Below are positions 14,493 through 23,952 of a DNA stretch of 38,675 nt, piece by piece. Position 1 is the first letter of the stretch, and every line of letters starts with the position of its first letter. The notes beneath the pieces were generated by a model. It worked only from the letters and a program-made list of their open reading frames with translations. It was not told the DNA's origin and ran no database searches. The position numbers and the translations under genes were made by a program. Source of the stretch: a virus; the IMG/VR virus record IMGVR_UViG_3300036911_000034, positions 1 through 38,675 of that record. One strand, written 5' to 3'.

Positions 14493-16476
14493 AAGTAGTA
14501 GTTCCCAGAGTGATGGTGGTGTCCGCCTCTGGTATTTTGTGCGTGATCAGTATGATCTGCAAGATTTGGCCTCGCAGACTTCTGATAGACGAATGCGTTG
14601 CTTCGGCTCTTTCGGGGTCCATGCTTGCGTCGATCTCGTCGCCGACGAACAAGGACACCACCTTGTTCGTAAGGACTTGACCGAGGGCGATGCGCAAGGC
14701 GAGGTTCGCCACAGCTTTGCCGGAACCCGACAGTGTCTCCAGCCGCTGCCCGTCGACCAGCACGTCGAAGTCCTCGTCGACCTGGATCGACGAGCGCTGG
14801 CCCGCCGTCATCTGGTTCAGAAGCGAGCTGGCCACCTTGCTGAGGCTCGGCACCAGGTAGGTCTTGATCCTCGTTCGGATTTCCCCGAGCGAAGTCCGAG
14901 CGTCCTTCCAGCCCATCACCTCGGCGCGCTTCAGGTCCAGCTCGGCCTGGCGCGCGTCGTAGTCGGCCTTCGTCGCCATGAAGGTAGCGAGGTCGCGGTC
15001 GTAGGTCTCGCAGGCGCGGAGCAGCGTCTCGTTCTCGCCGAGCGCGGCCTCGACGCGGAAGAGAGGCTTCAACCTCGCCTCCTTGACCACTCGCTCGGCC
15101 AGCCAGACGTCGTAGGCAGCCTTCTCCTTGGCGTAGGCCTCCTTGGATAGCTGGTAGCGACGAAGCCCGTCCAGCAGCTTCTCTGCCTCCGCAACCGACC
15201 TTCTCGGCTTGCGGAGGACAGCCAGCATCTCGTCGCGGTCGGTGGATGAGATGTGGCCACCGCGCTGGGCGGCGGCGAGCTGCGCCTGGGTCACGACCGG
15301 CTGCGTCGTCTCGACGGCGTCCTTCAGCCGTTCCCAGGTCGCGACCGTGTCCTTGTGAGTCCAATCGTCGAGCCGGCGGCGCTGGTCGGCTACCCAGGTC
15401 TTTGAGCTGGGTTCGCGCCCCGGCTTGCCAATGCCAGCCAGCTCGGCGTCGATCTTCGCCAGCTCGCCGTGCTCAAGCTGGAAGCTGCCGTGACAGTGGG
15501 GGCACTCGACGGGATGCAGGGTTAGCCGGGCGCTCTTGGCGCTCAGCTCCTCCCACAGGTCCTTGTGCCGCCGCAGCTCCAGCTCGGCGGTGTAGCCATC
15601 CTCGGTGATCGACGGTCGGGGGTGGCGCTGCTCGAACTCGCCCTTCTGTTTCCAGAGGACGTAGTCGACCCAGTGCTGGGAGACGGCCTCGACGTGGAAG
15701 TCGACCACCGTCAGCGCCGAGATGCGCTTGACCTCGCCCTCATACCAGCGGGCGTCGTCCAGCTCTTCGAGGATCACCCGCTCCGGTGGGTAGTCGAGCA
15801 AAGGCGGATATGCCGGCTCGACGCGGGTGTGGCTTAGCCAGCCGACCAGCTCGTCTCGCTCGGTCTTCAGGCCCCGAAGCCGAGCGACCTCGGCCGCCAG
15901 CTCTGCGGTATCCTGATACCGCTCTGGCTTCACCGGCGCGACGGGCTCGACCATCCCGCGCTCCAGCACGGCGACCTCGCGGACCAGCAGCGACTGCTGC
16001 TCGCCGGCCCACTTCTGAACCTCCTCGATCCGGCTCGCTCCGATCACCCGGTCGATCATTGCCTTGCGCTCGGCCGGCTTCATCGCGCCGAGCCGCTCGA
16101 CGTCGCCCTGGTTGCAGACGATGCCGACGTCGAAGACGTCGAGGCCGAAGCCGAGCAGCTCGATGACCTTGGCGTTCATCGACTTGGTGCCGACGGCCAG
16201 CGTGTCGCCGCCGCGCTTCACCTTGCCGCCCTTCGGCGTCCGCTCGATCTCGATGTCCTTCCAGACGAGCTTAACCTTCAGTTCATCGTAGTCGTCGGCG
16301 ACGCCGCGGAGCGCGGCGCTGCCGAAGAACGCGTAGCGGATCATCTCCACCACGAACGATTTGCCGGCCTCGTTCGGGCCGATGATCGCGGTCATGCCCT
16401 GGCCGAAGTCAATCGACTGCGCCAGCACCCGGCCGGTCTGCTTGAAGCGTACGTGGTAGGAGAGATGCGTGATCAT
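14461..16476 (-). CDS. SbcC/gp46-like recombination ATPase subunit
   Basis: The product is 671 residues. An SMC/Rad50-like layout is visible: Walker A GPNEAGKS (33-40), a Q-loop VCNQGD, a coiled-coil middle with a zinc hook CPHC (Cys325/Cys328), and near the C-terminus a signature LSGSGKAVANLALR and Walker B LFVGDEID. It pairs with the Mre11-like nuclease to process DNA ends and recombination or replication forks. Start ATG 16476 is chosen because MITHLSYHV matches the family start and it overlaps the preceding small gene as TAATG. An ATG at 16524 is in frame but has no good ribosome-binding site. Confidence 0.85.
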   Translation of the reverse strand: MITHLSYHVRFKQTGRVLAQSIDFGQGMTAIIGPNEAGKSFVVEMIRYAFFGSAALRGVADDYDELKVKLVWKDIEIERTPKGGKVKRGGDTLAVGTKSMNAKVIELLGFGLDVFDVGIVCNQGDVERLGAMKPAERKAMIDRVIGASRIEEVQKWAGEQQSLLVREVAVLERGMVEPVAPVKPERYQDTAELAAEVARLRGLKTERDELVGWLSHTRVEPAYPPLLDYPPERVILEELDDARWYEGEVKRISALTVVDFHVEAVSQHWVDYVLWKQKGEFEQRHPRPSITEDGYTAELELRRHKDLWEELSAKSARLTLHPVECPHCHGSFQLEHGELAKIDAELAGIGKPGREPSSKTWVADQRRRLDDWTHKDTVATWERLKDAVETTQPVVTQAQLAAAQRGGHISSTDRDEMLAVLRKPRRSVAEAEKLLDGLRRYQLSKEAYAKEKAAYDVWLAERVVKEARLKPLFRVEAALGENETLLRACETYDRDLATFMATKADYDARQAELDLKRAEVMGWKDARTSLGEIRTRIKTYLVPSLSKVASSLLNQMTAGQRSSIQVDEDFDVLVDGQRLETLSGSGKAVANLALRIALGQVLTNKVVSLFVGDEIDASMDPERAEATHSSIRSLRGQILQIILITHKIPEADTTITLGTTTYGYAAAAEAA

Positions 16477-16643
16477 TAGGCCTTGGTCTCCCGGGTCTTG
16501 CGGAACTCGCCGCCATTCAACCATGCAATGTGGAAGGGCGCGCGATCCTCACCCGCCTTCGGCACCACACGCCGCCGCTTCCTCAGCAACCGGTGCTGCT
16601 GGTACGTGTGGCTCGGCGTCTCCTTGACTGTTTTCCATATCAT
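16476..16643 (-). CDS. 55-residue basic protein overlapping two genes
   Basis: A short frame encodes a basic product with an RKRRR motif at residues 21-25 and an IAWLNGGEFRKTRETK end. It fills the only gap between the 107-residue gene and SbcC, and its TAA joins the SbcC ATG as TAATG. A GGAG lies ten bases before the ATG. It overlaps the upstream gene in another frame by 95 bp, which is why it can be missed. Support is from junction and codon use, not homology. Confidence 0.5.
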   Translation of the reverse strand: MIWKTVKETPSHTYQQHRLLRKRRRVVPKAGEDRAPFHIAWLNGGEFRKTRETKA

Positions 16644-16872
16644 CGCGTAGCTTCTCCAGAACTGGGGTCAGGCCCGATGCCCGCCCCTTGGTGATAACGT
16701 TGATGAGGATGATGTTCGTGAACGGGTTCATGCGGAACGCCAGCAGCTGCTTATCGTACCGCTCCTCATCCGCCGCAACGCGGAGCGCATTCATCACTTC
16801 ACGTTCCGGCTGCACCAGGAGTGGCATGTCGAGCAGCACCTTCATGGCTGCTGCGAGAAAGCTTTGTCCCAT
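16549..16872 (-). CDS. Small protein between SbcC and SbcD, unknown
   Basis: The product is 107 residues. It is helical with an LLDMPLLVQPEREVMNAL segment and a YDKQLLAFRMNP helix, then a hydrophobic IILINVITKGRA segment and an Ala/Glu-rich tail. No family is recognised. ATG 16872 has a GAGG box five bases upstream; the first 31 bp overlap the 3' end of the SbcD gene. Placed between the two nuclease subunits, it could be an accessory factor of that complex. This is inference only. Confidence 0.55.
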   Translation of the reverse strand: MGQSFLAAAMKVLLDMPLLVQPEREVMNALRVAADEERYDKQLLAFRMNPFTNIILINVITKGRASGLTPVLEKLRDDMENSQGDAEPHVPAAPVAEEAAACGAEGG

Positions 16873-17783
16873 CTGGTCCTCACTTGATCCCGGATGCCGT
16901 CGGGCACCTCGGCCATGCAGTCGTCGAAGATGGTGTTGAGGTTGAACTCGCCCAGCTCGACTTCGATGCTCTCGCGTTCCTCTTCGACACGGCGCACCTG
17001 CAGCTGCAGACAGTCGATGTCTTCGGAGAAAACCTCCCCTGGTTGTAGGTCGATGCGAACGCACTTGTCGTAGAGATCGTCACGCTCACGCGCCTCGTCG
17101 AGGCTTAGCGTGACGTAGGTATCGCCGTTTGCGTCCTCGGAATGAGAGAATGGGATCATGGAGCCGACGACGTGGACGGGCATGCCATCGATCATCAGCT
17201 CACGCTTGAGGTGGTCGTGCCCGACGTACAGTTCCTTAACACCGAGTGCGCGCAACTCGGGAATAGGAGCTAGGTTGAATGGGTCGGAGCGCGGATCGAC
17301 ATCGTAGTGGCCGAAGGCGGCGTGGCACTTGACGCCGTACCGGGCCGCAGAGGCGGCGACCTCGGCCGCCGAGTTGGTTGGATGCCAGCCACAGAAGAGC
17401 ATACCGTCGTGGATGTAGACATCGTCGACGATCTCGATGTTGTTGCAGCGCTCTACGATCTTCGTGAAGATGTCGAACGCTGTGACCATCTCCAGATCGC
17501 GAGCGGCATCATGATTGCCGCGGATGACGACGAACATGGTCTTCGGATGACGGATCGCTACATCCATGTAGTGGAGCGCCGCCTTCCACACGGTGCCATA
17601 GCTGACGATGGGCTTGTCAAAGACGTCTCCGACGTTGACGTGAACATCAGCTCCCTTGGGATCGAGCCCAGAGATGAAGGCTTCCCACTGCATCCGCTCG
17701 CGGTCACCACGGCGATGTAATGGCACGTTGTTCACAAACTGCCGGCCTAGGTGTTGGTCTCCGAGGATAGTGAAGGTCGTCAT
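16842..17783 (-). CDS. SbcD/gp47-like (Mre11 family) nuclease
   Basis: The product is 313 residues. All metallophosphatase motifs of Mre11/SbcD are visible: GDQHLG (Asp9, His11), GDVFD, RGNHDAA, then GHYD and GHDH. These bind two Mn ions and cut DNA ends. It is the partner of the SbcC-like ATPase encoded downstream; together they probably process ends and branched replication intermediates. Its ATG overlaps the stop of an HNH gene (ATGA), so that gene is coupled to it although functionally unrelated. Confidence 0.87.
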   Translation of the reverse strand: MTTFTILGDQHLGRQFVNNVPLHRRGDRERMQWEAFISGLDPKGADVHVNVGDVFDKPIVSYGTVWKAALHYMDVAIRHPKTMFVVIRGNHDAARDLEMVTAFDIFTKIVERCNNIEIVDDVYIHDGMLFCGWHPTNSAAEVAASAARYGVKCHAAFGHYDVDPRSDPFNLAPIPELRALGVKELYVGHDHLKRELMIDGMPVHVVGSMIPFSHSEDANGDTYVTLSLDEARERDDLYDKCVRIDLQPGEVFSEDIDCLQLQVRRVEEERESIEVELGEFNLNTIFDDCMAEVPDGIRDQVRTRWDKAFSQQP

Positions 17784-18295
17784 AGGCGACCAAGCTCCCT
17801 GTTGGTGAGGATGCCGTGTCGAGATGCCACGGAGTCATAAATGGTAGCAGCCTCGTGTGCTGTATAGTAGAAACCTAAATGCTTCTTGGATTTATCCAAC
17901 CAAATGTAACTCTCGAATTTTCCCCAGCTAGTTTTATGAACACCCTTGTAACCAGTTTGGTTCTTTGGATTACGGTTTAGTTTTTGCTCACCTGACGTTG
18001 CCTCCCTCAAGTTATGCTCACGATTATTAGAGGTGTCTCGATCCCAATGATCAATCTCCTTGGTCGGCCATACCCCTTTAGTTAGAACCCAAACTAGGTG
18101 ATGAACTTTGTAAAGCTTCTTATTGATGCGAACCGACAGATAGCCATGATTGTCTGGACAACCAGCAGGTCTATCCAATCGAACAACGTTCGACCGTTTC
18201 ACCCTCCAATAAACGTGACCAGTCTCTGGTTCATAGCGGAACAACCGGCGTATCTCTTCAACCGTTAAACCACGAGGGTCAGCAGCTCGCCGCAT
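17780..18295 (-). CDS. HNH-AP2 homing endonuclease
   Basis: The product is 171 residues. The HNH motif is visible at residues ~82-95 (DHWDRDTSNN then EHN), followed by an AP2-like DNA-binding domain (TGYKGVHKTSW, KKHLGFYYTAHEAA). Free-standing HNH-AP2 genes are mobile in phage genomes. The DNA is clearly more AT-rich than both neighbours, a sign of recent transfer. It sits between the exonuclease and SbcD genes with 17-bp and 4-bp overlaps. ATG 18295 has an AGAGG box; longer in-frame starts exist but run deep into the exonuclease gene. Confidence 0.85.
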   Translation of the reverse strand: MRRAADPRGLTVEEIRRLFRYEPETGHVYWRVKRSNVVRLDRPAGCPDNHGYLSVRINKKLYKVHHLVWVLTKGVWPTKEIDHWDRDTSNNREHNLREATSGEQKLNRNPKNQTGYKGVHKTSWGKFESYIWLDKSKKHLGFYYTAHEAATIYDSVASRHGILTNRELGRL

Positions 18296-18815
18296 GAAAC
18301 AGACCTCTGATCTGATGAATGCAATCACATAAGGCATTATGCTTCTCACCAACAAACTCGATCTGGTCCCAAGTTTCCTTGGGGGCTTTGTTGGTCTTCG
18401 CGAAGATGAAGGTGTTGACGTCTCGGGCCAGCCAGTATTTGAAGGGGTTGGCGATGCCGAGGTCCTTCAGGTATGAGCTGACGAATGGAAAATCAAAGCT
18501 TGTGGGCTTCGCCCAGAACTCGGCGTCGAGAATACCCACCGTGTTGGTGACCCAGGTGGCGAAATCGCGCATGACCACGTCGGGTGCCCAAGCATTCTCG
18601 GTGACCTTTGCGAACACCTCTTGGTTCTGGCTCAACCACCAGCCCCTGGTGTCCTCTGACCAAAAGCGATGAGGGGGAAGCCACATTGATTGGCAGAACA
18701 TGTCGTGGCCGATCTCACGCATCTCCAGATTGAAGGGAACGGCGGCGATCTGCAGGATGCCAGTGCGGTCTGGCGAGGTCCCGGTGGTTTCCAGATCGAC
18801 CATTATGGCGTGCAT
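18279..18815 (-). CDS. DEDDh 3'-5' exonuclease (DexA/RNase T-like)
   Basis: The product is 178 residues. Exo motifs are IMVDLETTG (Asp7, Glu9), a central SFDFPF with Asp, and a C-terminal EKHNALCDCIHQI giving His and Asp of DEDDh. It resembles phage DexA-type or related 3'-5' exonucleases, acting on DNA or RNA ends. ATG 18815 has an AAGGAG box nine bases upstream. It lies directly before the HNH gene and after the PDDEXK nuclease gene, which it overlaps by 13 bp. Confidence 0.75.
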   Translation of the reverse strand: MHAIMVDLETTGTSPDRTGILQIAAVPFNLEMREIGHDMFCQSMWLPPHRFWSEDTRGWWLSQNQEVFAKVTENAWAPDVVMRDFATWVTNTVGILDAEFWAKPTSFDFPFVSSYLKDLGIANPFKYWLARDVNTFIFAKTNKAPKETWDQIEFVGEKHNALCDCIHQIRGLFHAASC

Positions 18816-19216
18816 GGTGTAAGCTCCTTCCAGGGTATGCTCATCTTCCCAGCCGCCTTCGTCGCTTCGATCTGCGTGTAGGGAACCTTGAACCAGCGTG
18901 CGCTCGGTACGTGCTTCACCCAAACTGTATGCTGCCCACCTGCCCGAGTAATCCTCAAGGCATGTGCAGACTGGCTGGGCCGGAGAAGTGAGAAGCGAAA
19001 AGCGGTTGCATCACTGGTGGATTTAACTTCAGCAAAGTAGGTGACCCCACGAACTACCACGATGTAGTCCGACGGCTGACAGGCCTGGTTGGAGACCTGA
19101 CCTGTCAGCCCTTTGATGTCGGAGGCGTCCGTCAGCCTGTGGTAGTAGGCGCTCTTGCCGAGCGCATCGAGAGCGTCTTCAAAGTCGGTCTCGGCTTTCT
19201 GCCATGCGGTAGTCAT
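18803..19216 (-). CDS. PDDEXK (RecU/Holliday-junction-resolvase-like) nuclease
   Basis: The product is 137 residues. A SDYIVVVRGVTYFAEVKST segment gives the Asp...Glu-x-Lys active-site pattern, followed by FRFSLLRPSQSAHA as in RecU-like resolvases. Such enzymes resolve branched DNA before packaging or in recombination. No good ribosome-binding site is seen before the ATG. It lies 24 bp after the deaminase gene. The exact substrate is uncertain; a structure-specific or restriction-like nuclease is also possible. Confidence 0.65.
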   Translation of the reverse strand: MTTAWQKAETDFEDALDALGKSAYYHRLTDASDIKGLTGQVSNQACQPSDYIVVVRGVTYFAEVKSTSDATAFRFSLLRPSQSAHALRITRAGGQHTVWVKHVPSARWFKVPYTQIEATKAAGKMSIPWKELTPCTP

Positions 19217-19240
19217 AGCAGACAGATGATAGCAGATGCT

Positions 19241-19699
19241 TTAGGTAGTAGGTGTCGCCTCTACTTCGTCTGCCGACAAAAGATCGAGCATCACACCGGC
19301 CTCCCTGAACATCAGCTGCGCCCTCGCGAATGCCTGTTCCCAGCGGGGGTTGTCGTTCTTGAGTGACACGACTCGACGGATACCTGATTGGATGATCAGC
19401 CCGGCGCACGTCGTGCAGGGCATGAACGGCCAGACGTAGAGGGTGTAGCCATGCAGGGGTTCGCGCGCCGTGACGATGGCGTTGGCTTCTGCATGGACGA
19501 CGCGAGCATACTTCAGTTCTCGGTCCTCGTAAATGCTCGGGTCGTCGTCGCAGCCCCGAGGGAACCCATTGTAGCCCATGCTGGCGACAGTCTTGTCGTT
19601 CCTCACGATGACCGCCCCGACTTTCGTCGAGGGGTCCTTGCTCCACTGGGCCACGTTTTCAGCGAGGCCCAGGAAGCGTCGATCCCAATCAGGGAGCAA
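19241..19699 (-). CDS. dCMP deaminase
   Basis: The product is 152 residues. Zinc and catalytic motifs are present: VVHAEANAI (His, catalytic Glu) and MPCTTCAGLI (two Cys). The N-terminus DRRFLGLAENVAQWSKDPSTK is typical of phage and bacterial deoxycytidylate deaminases. It turns dCMP to dUMP and so feeds ThyX, encoded four genes upstream. The visible start is TTG at 19699; a CTG further upstream would be the alternative. The start overlaps the preceding gene by 11 bp. Confidence 0.86.
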   Translation of the reverse strand: MLPDWDRRFLGLAENVAQWSKDPSTKVGAVIVRNDKTVASMGYNGFPRGCDDDPSIYEDRELKYARVVHAEANAIVTAREPLHGYTLYVWPFMPCTTCAGLIIQSGIRRVVSLKNDNPRWEQAFARAQLMFREAGVMLDLLSADEVEATPTT

Positions 19700-19907
19700 G
19701 GAGCGCCACCGGCTCAGGGAGCGCCAGCTCCGTCTGGATGGGAACCGGCCACGGCCGGCGATAGAAGCAGTTCTCGTTCAGCGTGACGTAGGAGTTCTTG
19801 CCCAAGATTTCCTGCTCGGGGTCGAGCGGTTGGTGGGCGAGGACATGACCGCCGCACTCGTTCTTGAGCGGGCAGTCCTGGTCACACAATGCGTATTCAA
19901 TTCTCAT
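19689..19907 (-). CDS. Small Cys-containing protein, unknown
   Basis: The product is 72 residues. The N-terminus has three close Cys residues (CDQDCPLKNECGGH), which could bind a metal, and a later ENCFYRRPW. No family is recognised. ATG 19907 overlaps the NrdJ stop (ATGA), so it is coupled to NrdJ, and its end overlaps the deaminase start. A redox or reductase-accessory role would fit but is not shown. Confidence 0.55.
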   Translation of the reverse strand: MRIEYALCDQDCPLKNECGGHVLAHQPLDPEQEILGKNSYVTLNENCFYRRPWPVPIQTELALPEPVALLAP

Positions 19908-22627
19908 CACGAGCATCCTGTTGTTGCACCGCAGGTTTCACATTTCATGCAGGTGCCGTTGCGAACCATAGTGAAGTTTCCACACTCGGGGCAGGCGTCT
20001 CCGCTGTACCCGGTGTGGCCGACGTCGGTCACAGCGCTCTCTTGCTTGATGTGCGCGAGATCGTTGCGTCCATCGTAGGTAATGGCTAGCTCCCGGAATA
20101 CGTAGTCGAGAACTGACGTCGCACTCTTGATGCGGTCGTGCCCCTGGACGAAGCCCGAGGGCTCGAAGCGCATGAAGGTGAACGCCTCCACGAACTCCTC
20201 AAGCGGCACGCCGTATTGCAGACCGAGCGAGATCGCGATGGCGAACGAGTTCATCACCGACCGGAACGCTGCACCCTCCTTGTGCATGTCCAGGAAGATT
20301 TCGCCGAGGCGACCGTCGCTGTATTCTCCGGTGCGCAGGTAGACCTTGTGACCACCGACGGTGGCCTTCTGGGTGTAGCCCAGCCGGCGCGCCGGCAGGG
20401 GTCGGCGTAGCCCCGCGCCCGGAGGGATGATGATCGGCTCAACCTGCTTCTCCACTTTGGAGGTGAGAGGCTGCGAGAGCTTGCAGCCATCGCGGTAGAG
20501 CGCCACGGCCTTGAGGCCGAGCGTCCACGCGTCCTTGTAGACGGCCTTGCAGTCCTCGACAGTGGCGCTGTTGGGCAGGTTCACCGTCTTGGAGATCGCG
20601 CCCGAGATGAACGGCTGGGCCGCCGCCATCATGAACAGGTGTGCCTCGACCGATAGGTCATTGGCGCAGGCGAAGACATGGGCATCCTCGGTCAGCATCC
20701 CCTTGACCGAGCCCGTCTTCTCCACATGCGCGAGGATGTGTTTGACCTCCCCGTGGCCGTAGTTCAGCGCGAACAGTCCCTTCTCCAGCGCGCCGTTCAC
20801 CTGCTTCATCCTCCCGCCGCCGGCCAGCGTCTTGAACTTGACGAGGCCGAACTCGGGCTCGATGCCGGTCGTGTCGCAGTCCATGACGATGGCGATGGTG
20901 CCGGTGGGTGCGACCACCGAGACCTGGGCGTTGCGGAAGCCATACCACTTTCCGGCTTCGAGCGCCCTGCTCCAGTTCTCACGCGCTCGCTCACCGAGTT
21001 CGTCACGCGGGAGGTTGCCGTTGGCCTCCAGGTGCTTGACGATCACCCTCAGCATCGCCTCACGGTTCTCGGAGAAGCGAGGGAACGCTCCCAGCTCCTT
21101 GGCGATCTCCGCCGAGGTTGCATAAGCACGCCCGGTCATGATCGATGCCAGGCTGCCGCAGATCGCCCTACCCTCGCTGCTGTCGTACGGGATGCCATGC
21201 GACATCAGGAAGCCGCCGATGTTCGCGAAGCCCAGACCGATGGTCCGGTACTTGTGCGTCATCTCGGCGATCTCCTTCGACGGGAACATCGCCATCGTGT
21301 TCGAGATGTCGAGCGCGATTGTCCACAGCCGGCAGGCGTGCTCGAAGGCCTTGACGTCGAAGTTCCCGAACTGGCCCAGGTTCAGCGACGCTAGGTTGCA
21401 GCCCGTGTCGTCGAGGAACATGTACTCGCTGCACGGGTTGCTGGCCTTGATCTCCCCATCGTTCGGGCAGGTGTTCCAGGTGTTGATCGTCGAGTGGAAC
21501 TGGACGCCGGGGTCGGCCGACTTCCAGGCTGCGTGAGCGATCTTGTCCCAGAGGGCGGGCGCACTGACGAACTTCACTGCGCTGCCATCGGTGCGAGCGT
21601 TCAGGCTCCAGGTCTGGTCCGTTTCAACGGAGTGCATGAACTCGTCGCTGACCCGCACCGAGTTGTTCGAGTTCTGGCCGGAGACCGTCAGGTAGGCTTC
21701 GCCCTGCCAGTCGTAGCCGTAGGTCGGCGCGAGCACGGCAACCTTGTCTTCCTCGCTCCCCTTCCAGTCGATGAAGGCCTCGATGTCGGGGTGATCGATG
21801 TCGAGCGTCACCATCTTCGCCGCGCGGCGCGTCGTGCCGCCCGACTTGATCGCGCCGGCCGCGCGGTCTCCGATCTTGAGGAACGACATCAGGCCCGATG
21901 ACTTGCCGCCGCCGCTGAGCTTCTCGTTCTCGCCTCGGATCGCCGAGAAGTTCGTGCCCGTGCCCGAGCCGAACTTGAAGATGCGCGCCTCACGGAGCCA
22001 CAGGTCCATGATGCCGCCCTCGTTCACGAGGTCGTCCTTCACCGACTGGATGAAGCAGGCGTGCGGCTGCGGGCGCTCGTAGGCTGAGGTGGCCTGGTGC
22101 AGGCCGTCCTGGTCGACGAACCAGTGACCCTGCGGCGGGCCGTCGATCCCATAGGCCCAGTGCAGGCCGGTGTTGAACCACTGCGGCGAGTTCGGCGCGC
22201 CGATCTGGGCGGCGAGCATGTAGCGCATCTCGTCGAAGAACGCCTCGGCGTCGTCCTCCTCGTCGAAGTAGCCGGCCTTCCAGCCCCAGTAGGTCCACGC
22301 GCCAGCCATGCGCCAGAAGACCTGGCTGGCCGAGGTCTCTCCGCCGAAGGCGGTGGTGTCTGTTGGGACGCGACGCTGCAGCCAATCCGGCACCCCCTCC
22401 TCTGGTGCCAAGAGAGCCCTCGTCTGGTCGGGCACCCCCGCCTTCCGGAAGTATTTCTGGGCCAGCACGTCGACCGCGTTCTGGCTCCAGTTCTCCGGCG
22501 CGGTGAGGCCCTTCATCTCGAACACCACCGTGCCGTCGGGCTTCGTGATCTTCGAGTCGCGCTGCACGAACTTGATGTCAGCGTAGGGGCTGTAGCCCTT
22601 CTTCGTATAGTGGCGCTCGATCTTCAC
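19907..22627 (-). CDS. nrdJ: Class II (adenosylcobalamin-dependent) ribonucleotide reductase
   Basis: The product is 906 residues. The pattern is Nrd[15 protein letters not shown], a [10 protein letters not shown] cysteine, [12 protein letters not shown] with active-site Cys and Glu, [13 protein letters not shown], and [21 protein letters not shown]-like region ([20 protein letters not shown]) follows, and the C-terminus is a zinc ribbon (CPECG...CMKCETCG). It makes dNTPs without oxygen dependence, using B12 from the host. Start GTG at 22627 is preferred: AGGAG lies seven bases upstream and the codon overlaps the ThyX stop (GTGA). An ATG six bases earlier has no room for its SD. Confidence 0.9.
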   Translation of the reverse strand: MKIERHYTKKGYSPYADIKFVQRDSKITKPDGTVVFEMKGLTAPENWSQNAVDVLAQKYFRKAGVPDQTRALLAPEEGVPDWLQRRVPTDTTAFGGETSASQVFWRMAGAWTYWGWKAGYFDEEDDAEAFFDEMRYMLAAQIGAPNSPQWFNTGLHWAYGIDGPPQGHWFVDQDGLHQATSAYERPQPHACFIQSVKDDLVNEGGIMDLWLREARIFKFGSGTGTNFSAIRGENEKLSGGGKSSGLMSFLKIGDRAAGAIKSGGTTRRAAKMVTLDIDHPDIEAFIDWKGSEEDKVAVLAPTYGYDWQGEAYLTVSGQNSNNSVRVSDEFMHSVETDQTWSLNARTDGSAVKFVSAPALWDKIAHAAWKSADPGVQFHSTINTWNTCPNDGEIKASNPCSEYMFLDDTGCNLASLNLGQFGNFDVKAFEHACRLWTIALDISNTMAMFPSKEIAEMTHKYRTIGLGFANIGGFLMSHGIPYDSSEGRAICGSLASIMTGRAYATSAEIAKELGAFPRFSENREAMLRVIVKHLEANGNLPRDELGERARENWSRALEAGKWYGFRNAQVSVVAPTGTIAIVMDCDTTGIEPEFGLVKFKTLAGGGRMKQVNGALEKGLFALNYGHGEVKHILAHVEKTGSVKGMLTEDAHVFACANDLSVEAHLFMMAAAQPFISGAISKTVNLPNSATVEDCKAVYKDAWTLGLKAVALYRDGCKLSQPLTSKVEKQVEPIIIPPGAGLRRPLPARRLGYTQKATVGGHKVYLRTGEYSDGRLGEIFLDMHKEGAAFRSVMNSFAIAISLGLQYGVPLEEFVEAFTFMRFEPSGFVQGHDRIKSATSVLDYVFRELAITYDGRNDLAHIKQESAVTDVGHTGYSGDACPECGNFTMVRNGTCMKCETCGATTGCS

Positions 22628-23544
22628 AAGCATTCTCCTGAAAGCGTTTTTCTGTACTGGACCCAGCCCGGGCCGAGGTTGCCGCCCATCGAGAACGATG
22701 CCGGGGTGTAGGCCGCCTGGTGTTCGCAGGGCGAGGCGTGCATCGGCGTGCCGGCGACGAGCTTGTCGTGCAGGCTGACGGCGCGGTCGAGCGTCATCTG
22801 GAAGCCGTCGACCGTGTTGTAGGAGACGCTCGCGCAACGGGCGACGCTGAGCTTGATGCAGCTCTCCGGCGTGAAGACATAGTCTTCGGTCTCGGTGACG
22901 TACGGCAGATGCCACTGGCCCGGCTTCAGGTGCCGCGGCGTCGAGGCCTGCATCGCATCCCACATGCGGTCGGCGAGCAGCTTGATGTGCGGCTCGGCCG
23001 CCTCGTGCCGGCGCAGCGCGAAGAAGTTCGACCACTGCGTCGCCGTCACGACGACCTTGATGTGGCTGAACGGTTCGAGCAGGCGGTTGACGATCTGCTT
23101 GTGGTAGCCGGCCGCGGAGAAGCCCTTCGCGAAAGCGACAGCCTGATCACGCGCCCCCAGCCACGCATTCTCGCGGCTATTGAATAGCATACCAGTCAGT
23201 AGTGGAGTGTTGGGAAAGATGACCCCTACGCTAGTGTTGCACTCCGCGCCGCCCTGCATGCCACGCTGGTTCGCGCCCCAGAACAGCGGCACCGCCGGGT
23301 TCTCCATGACCTCCTTGATCAGGCGCTCGACCGGGATCGCGCGCGAGGAGGACGCGTTGCGGCTGAGGTTCTTGTCCTCCATCAGGCTGGGGGTGCGGGT
23401 CTCCTCCTCCTCGCCGAGGCTCAACACCCGGTGCGTTCGCCCTTCGGCGTGTATCCAGCGGGGGTATTCGAGTTCGAAGGTGGTGAGGCGCTTCGATTGA
23501 TCGCCGACGGAGTCGGCGAGGACTTTGGCTGAGACGGTGGTCAA
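22624..23544 (-). CDS. thyX: Flavin-dependent thymidylate synthase, ThyX-like
   Basis: The product is 306 residues. [20 protein letters not shown] and [16 protein letters not shown] are the ThyX signature of a phage subfamily, with [11 protein letters not shown] and LPYV segments further on. It methylates dUMP using folate, FAD and NADPH. Unusually, an 18-residue acidic insert (43-60) splits the signature between HRVLS and SRNASSS. Start TTG at 23544 has an AGGGAA box and overlaps the previous stop as TTGA. It follows two small unknown genes and precedes NrdJ, so dTMP and dNTP synthesis are co-transcribed. Confidence 0.85.
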   Translation of the reverse strand: MTTVSAKVLADSVGDQSKRLTTFELEYPRWIHAEGRTHRVLSLGEEEETRTPSLMEDKNLSRNASSSRAIPVERLIKEVMENPAVPLFWGANQRGMQGGAECNTSVGVIFPNTPLLTGMLFNSRENAWLGARDQAVAFAKGFSAAGYHKQIVNRLLEPFSHIKVVVTATQWSNFFALRRHEAAEPHIKLLADRMWDAMQASTPRHLKPGQWHLPYVTETEDYVFTPESCIKLSVARCASVSYNTVDGFQMTLDRAVSLHDKLVAGTPMHASPCEHQAAYTPASFSMGGNLGPGWVQYRKTLSGECL

Positions 23545-23741
23545 GAGTTTGTTCCCTGCTGACGGAAGCGGAGACGGAAGGCATCGACGACGCCGTCGGC
23601 GACGTTGGTCACGTCCTCGATACAGATGGCGGTATGAGCAGCCGAGATAGCGATGGCGATCCAAAGCTGCTCGTCGGAGGTGGGTAGTGGATGCGACCAG
23701 AAACCTTCAGGCAGTTTCTGCGGGTTGTGGAACTGGTTCAA
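23541..23741 (-). CDS. Small helical protein, unknown
   Basis: The product is 66 residues from TTG 23741, which has an AAGGA box ten bases upstream; GTG 23813 would lengthen it to 90 residues but overlap the neighbour by 107 bp. A SDEQLWIAIAISAAHTAICIED helix dominates. No family is recognised. The stop overlaps the ThyX TTG. Confidence 0.5.
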   Translation of the reverse strand: MNQFHNPQKLPEGFWSHPLPTSDEQLWIAIAISAAHTAICIEDVTNVADGVVDAFRLRFRQQGTNS

Positions 23742-23952
23742 CTTCAGGTATTCCTTGGATGAGAGGAAGTATGCGCTGACGAGAGCGTTCCTGTAACTCG
23801 GGATCGATGTCACCGACGATGTCGTCGATCAAAGTCGCGAGCGCCAAGAGTACGGTGTCAGCTGGTATCCAGGAGTGAGCTTCCCAGAGGTTATGGATGG
23901 CGGCCCAAGCCTGCGTGTAGACAAGCTGGTAAGCAGGCTTTGGTCCCATCAT
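23707..23952 (-). CDS. Small acidic protein, unknown
   Basis: The product is 81 residues, with aromatic residues at the start (YQLVYTQAWAAIHNLWEAHSW), a helical ADTVLLALATLIDDIVGD part and a Pro/Glu tail. It starts at ATG 23952, whose next base completes the stop of the polymerase gene (ATGA). No family is recognised. It overlaps the next small gene in another frame. Context suggests co-expression with the polymerase. Confidence 0.5.
   Translation of the reverse strand: MMGPKPAYQLVYTQAWAAIHNLWEAHSWIPADTVLLALATLIDDIVGDIDPELQERSRQRILPLIQGIPEVEPVPQPAETA

Noticed and set aside
19907-23035. A longer NrdJ starting at 23035
   Set aside because: The extra N-terminal ~135 residues are an Arg/Ala-rich shadow of ThyX; GTG 22627 has the SD and the stop-start overlap.
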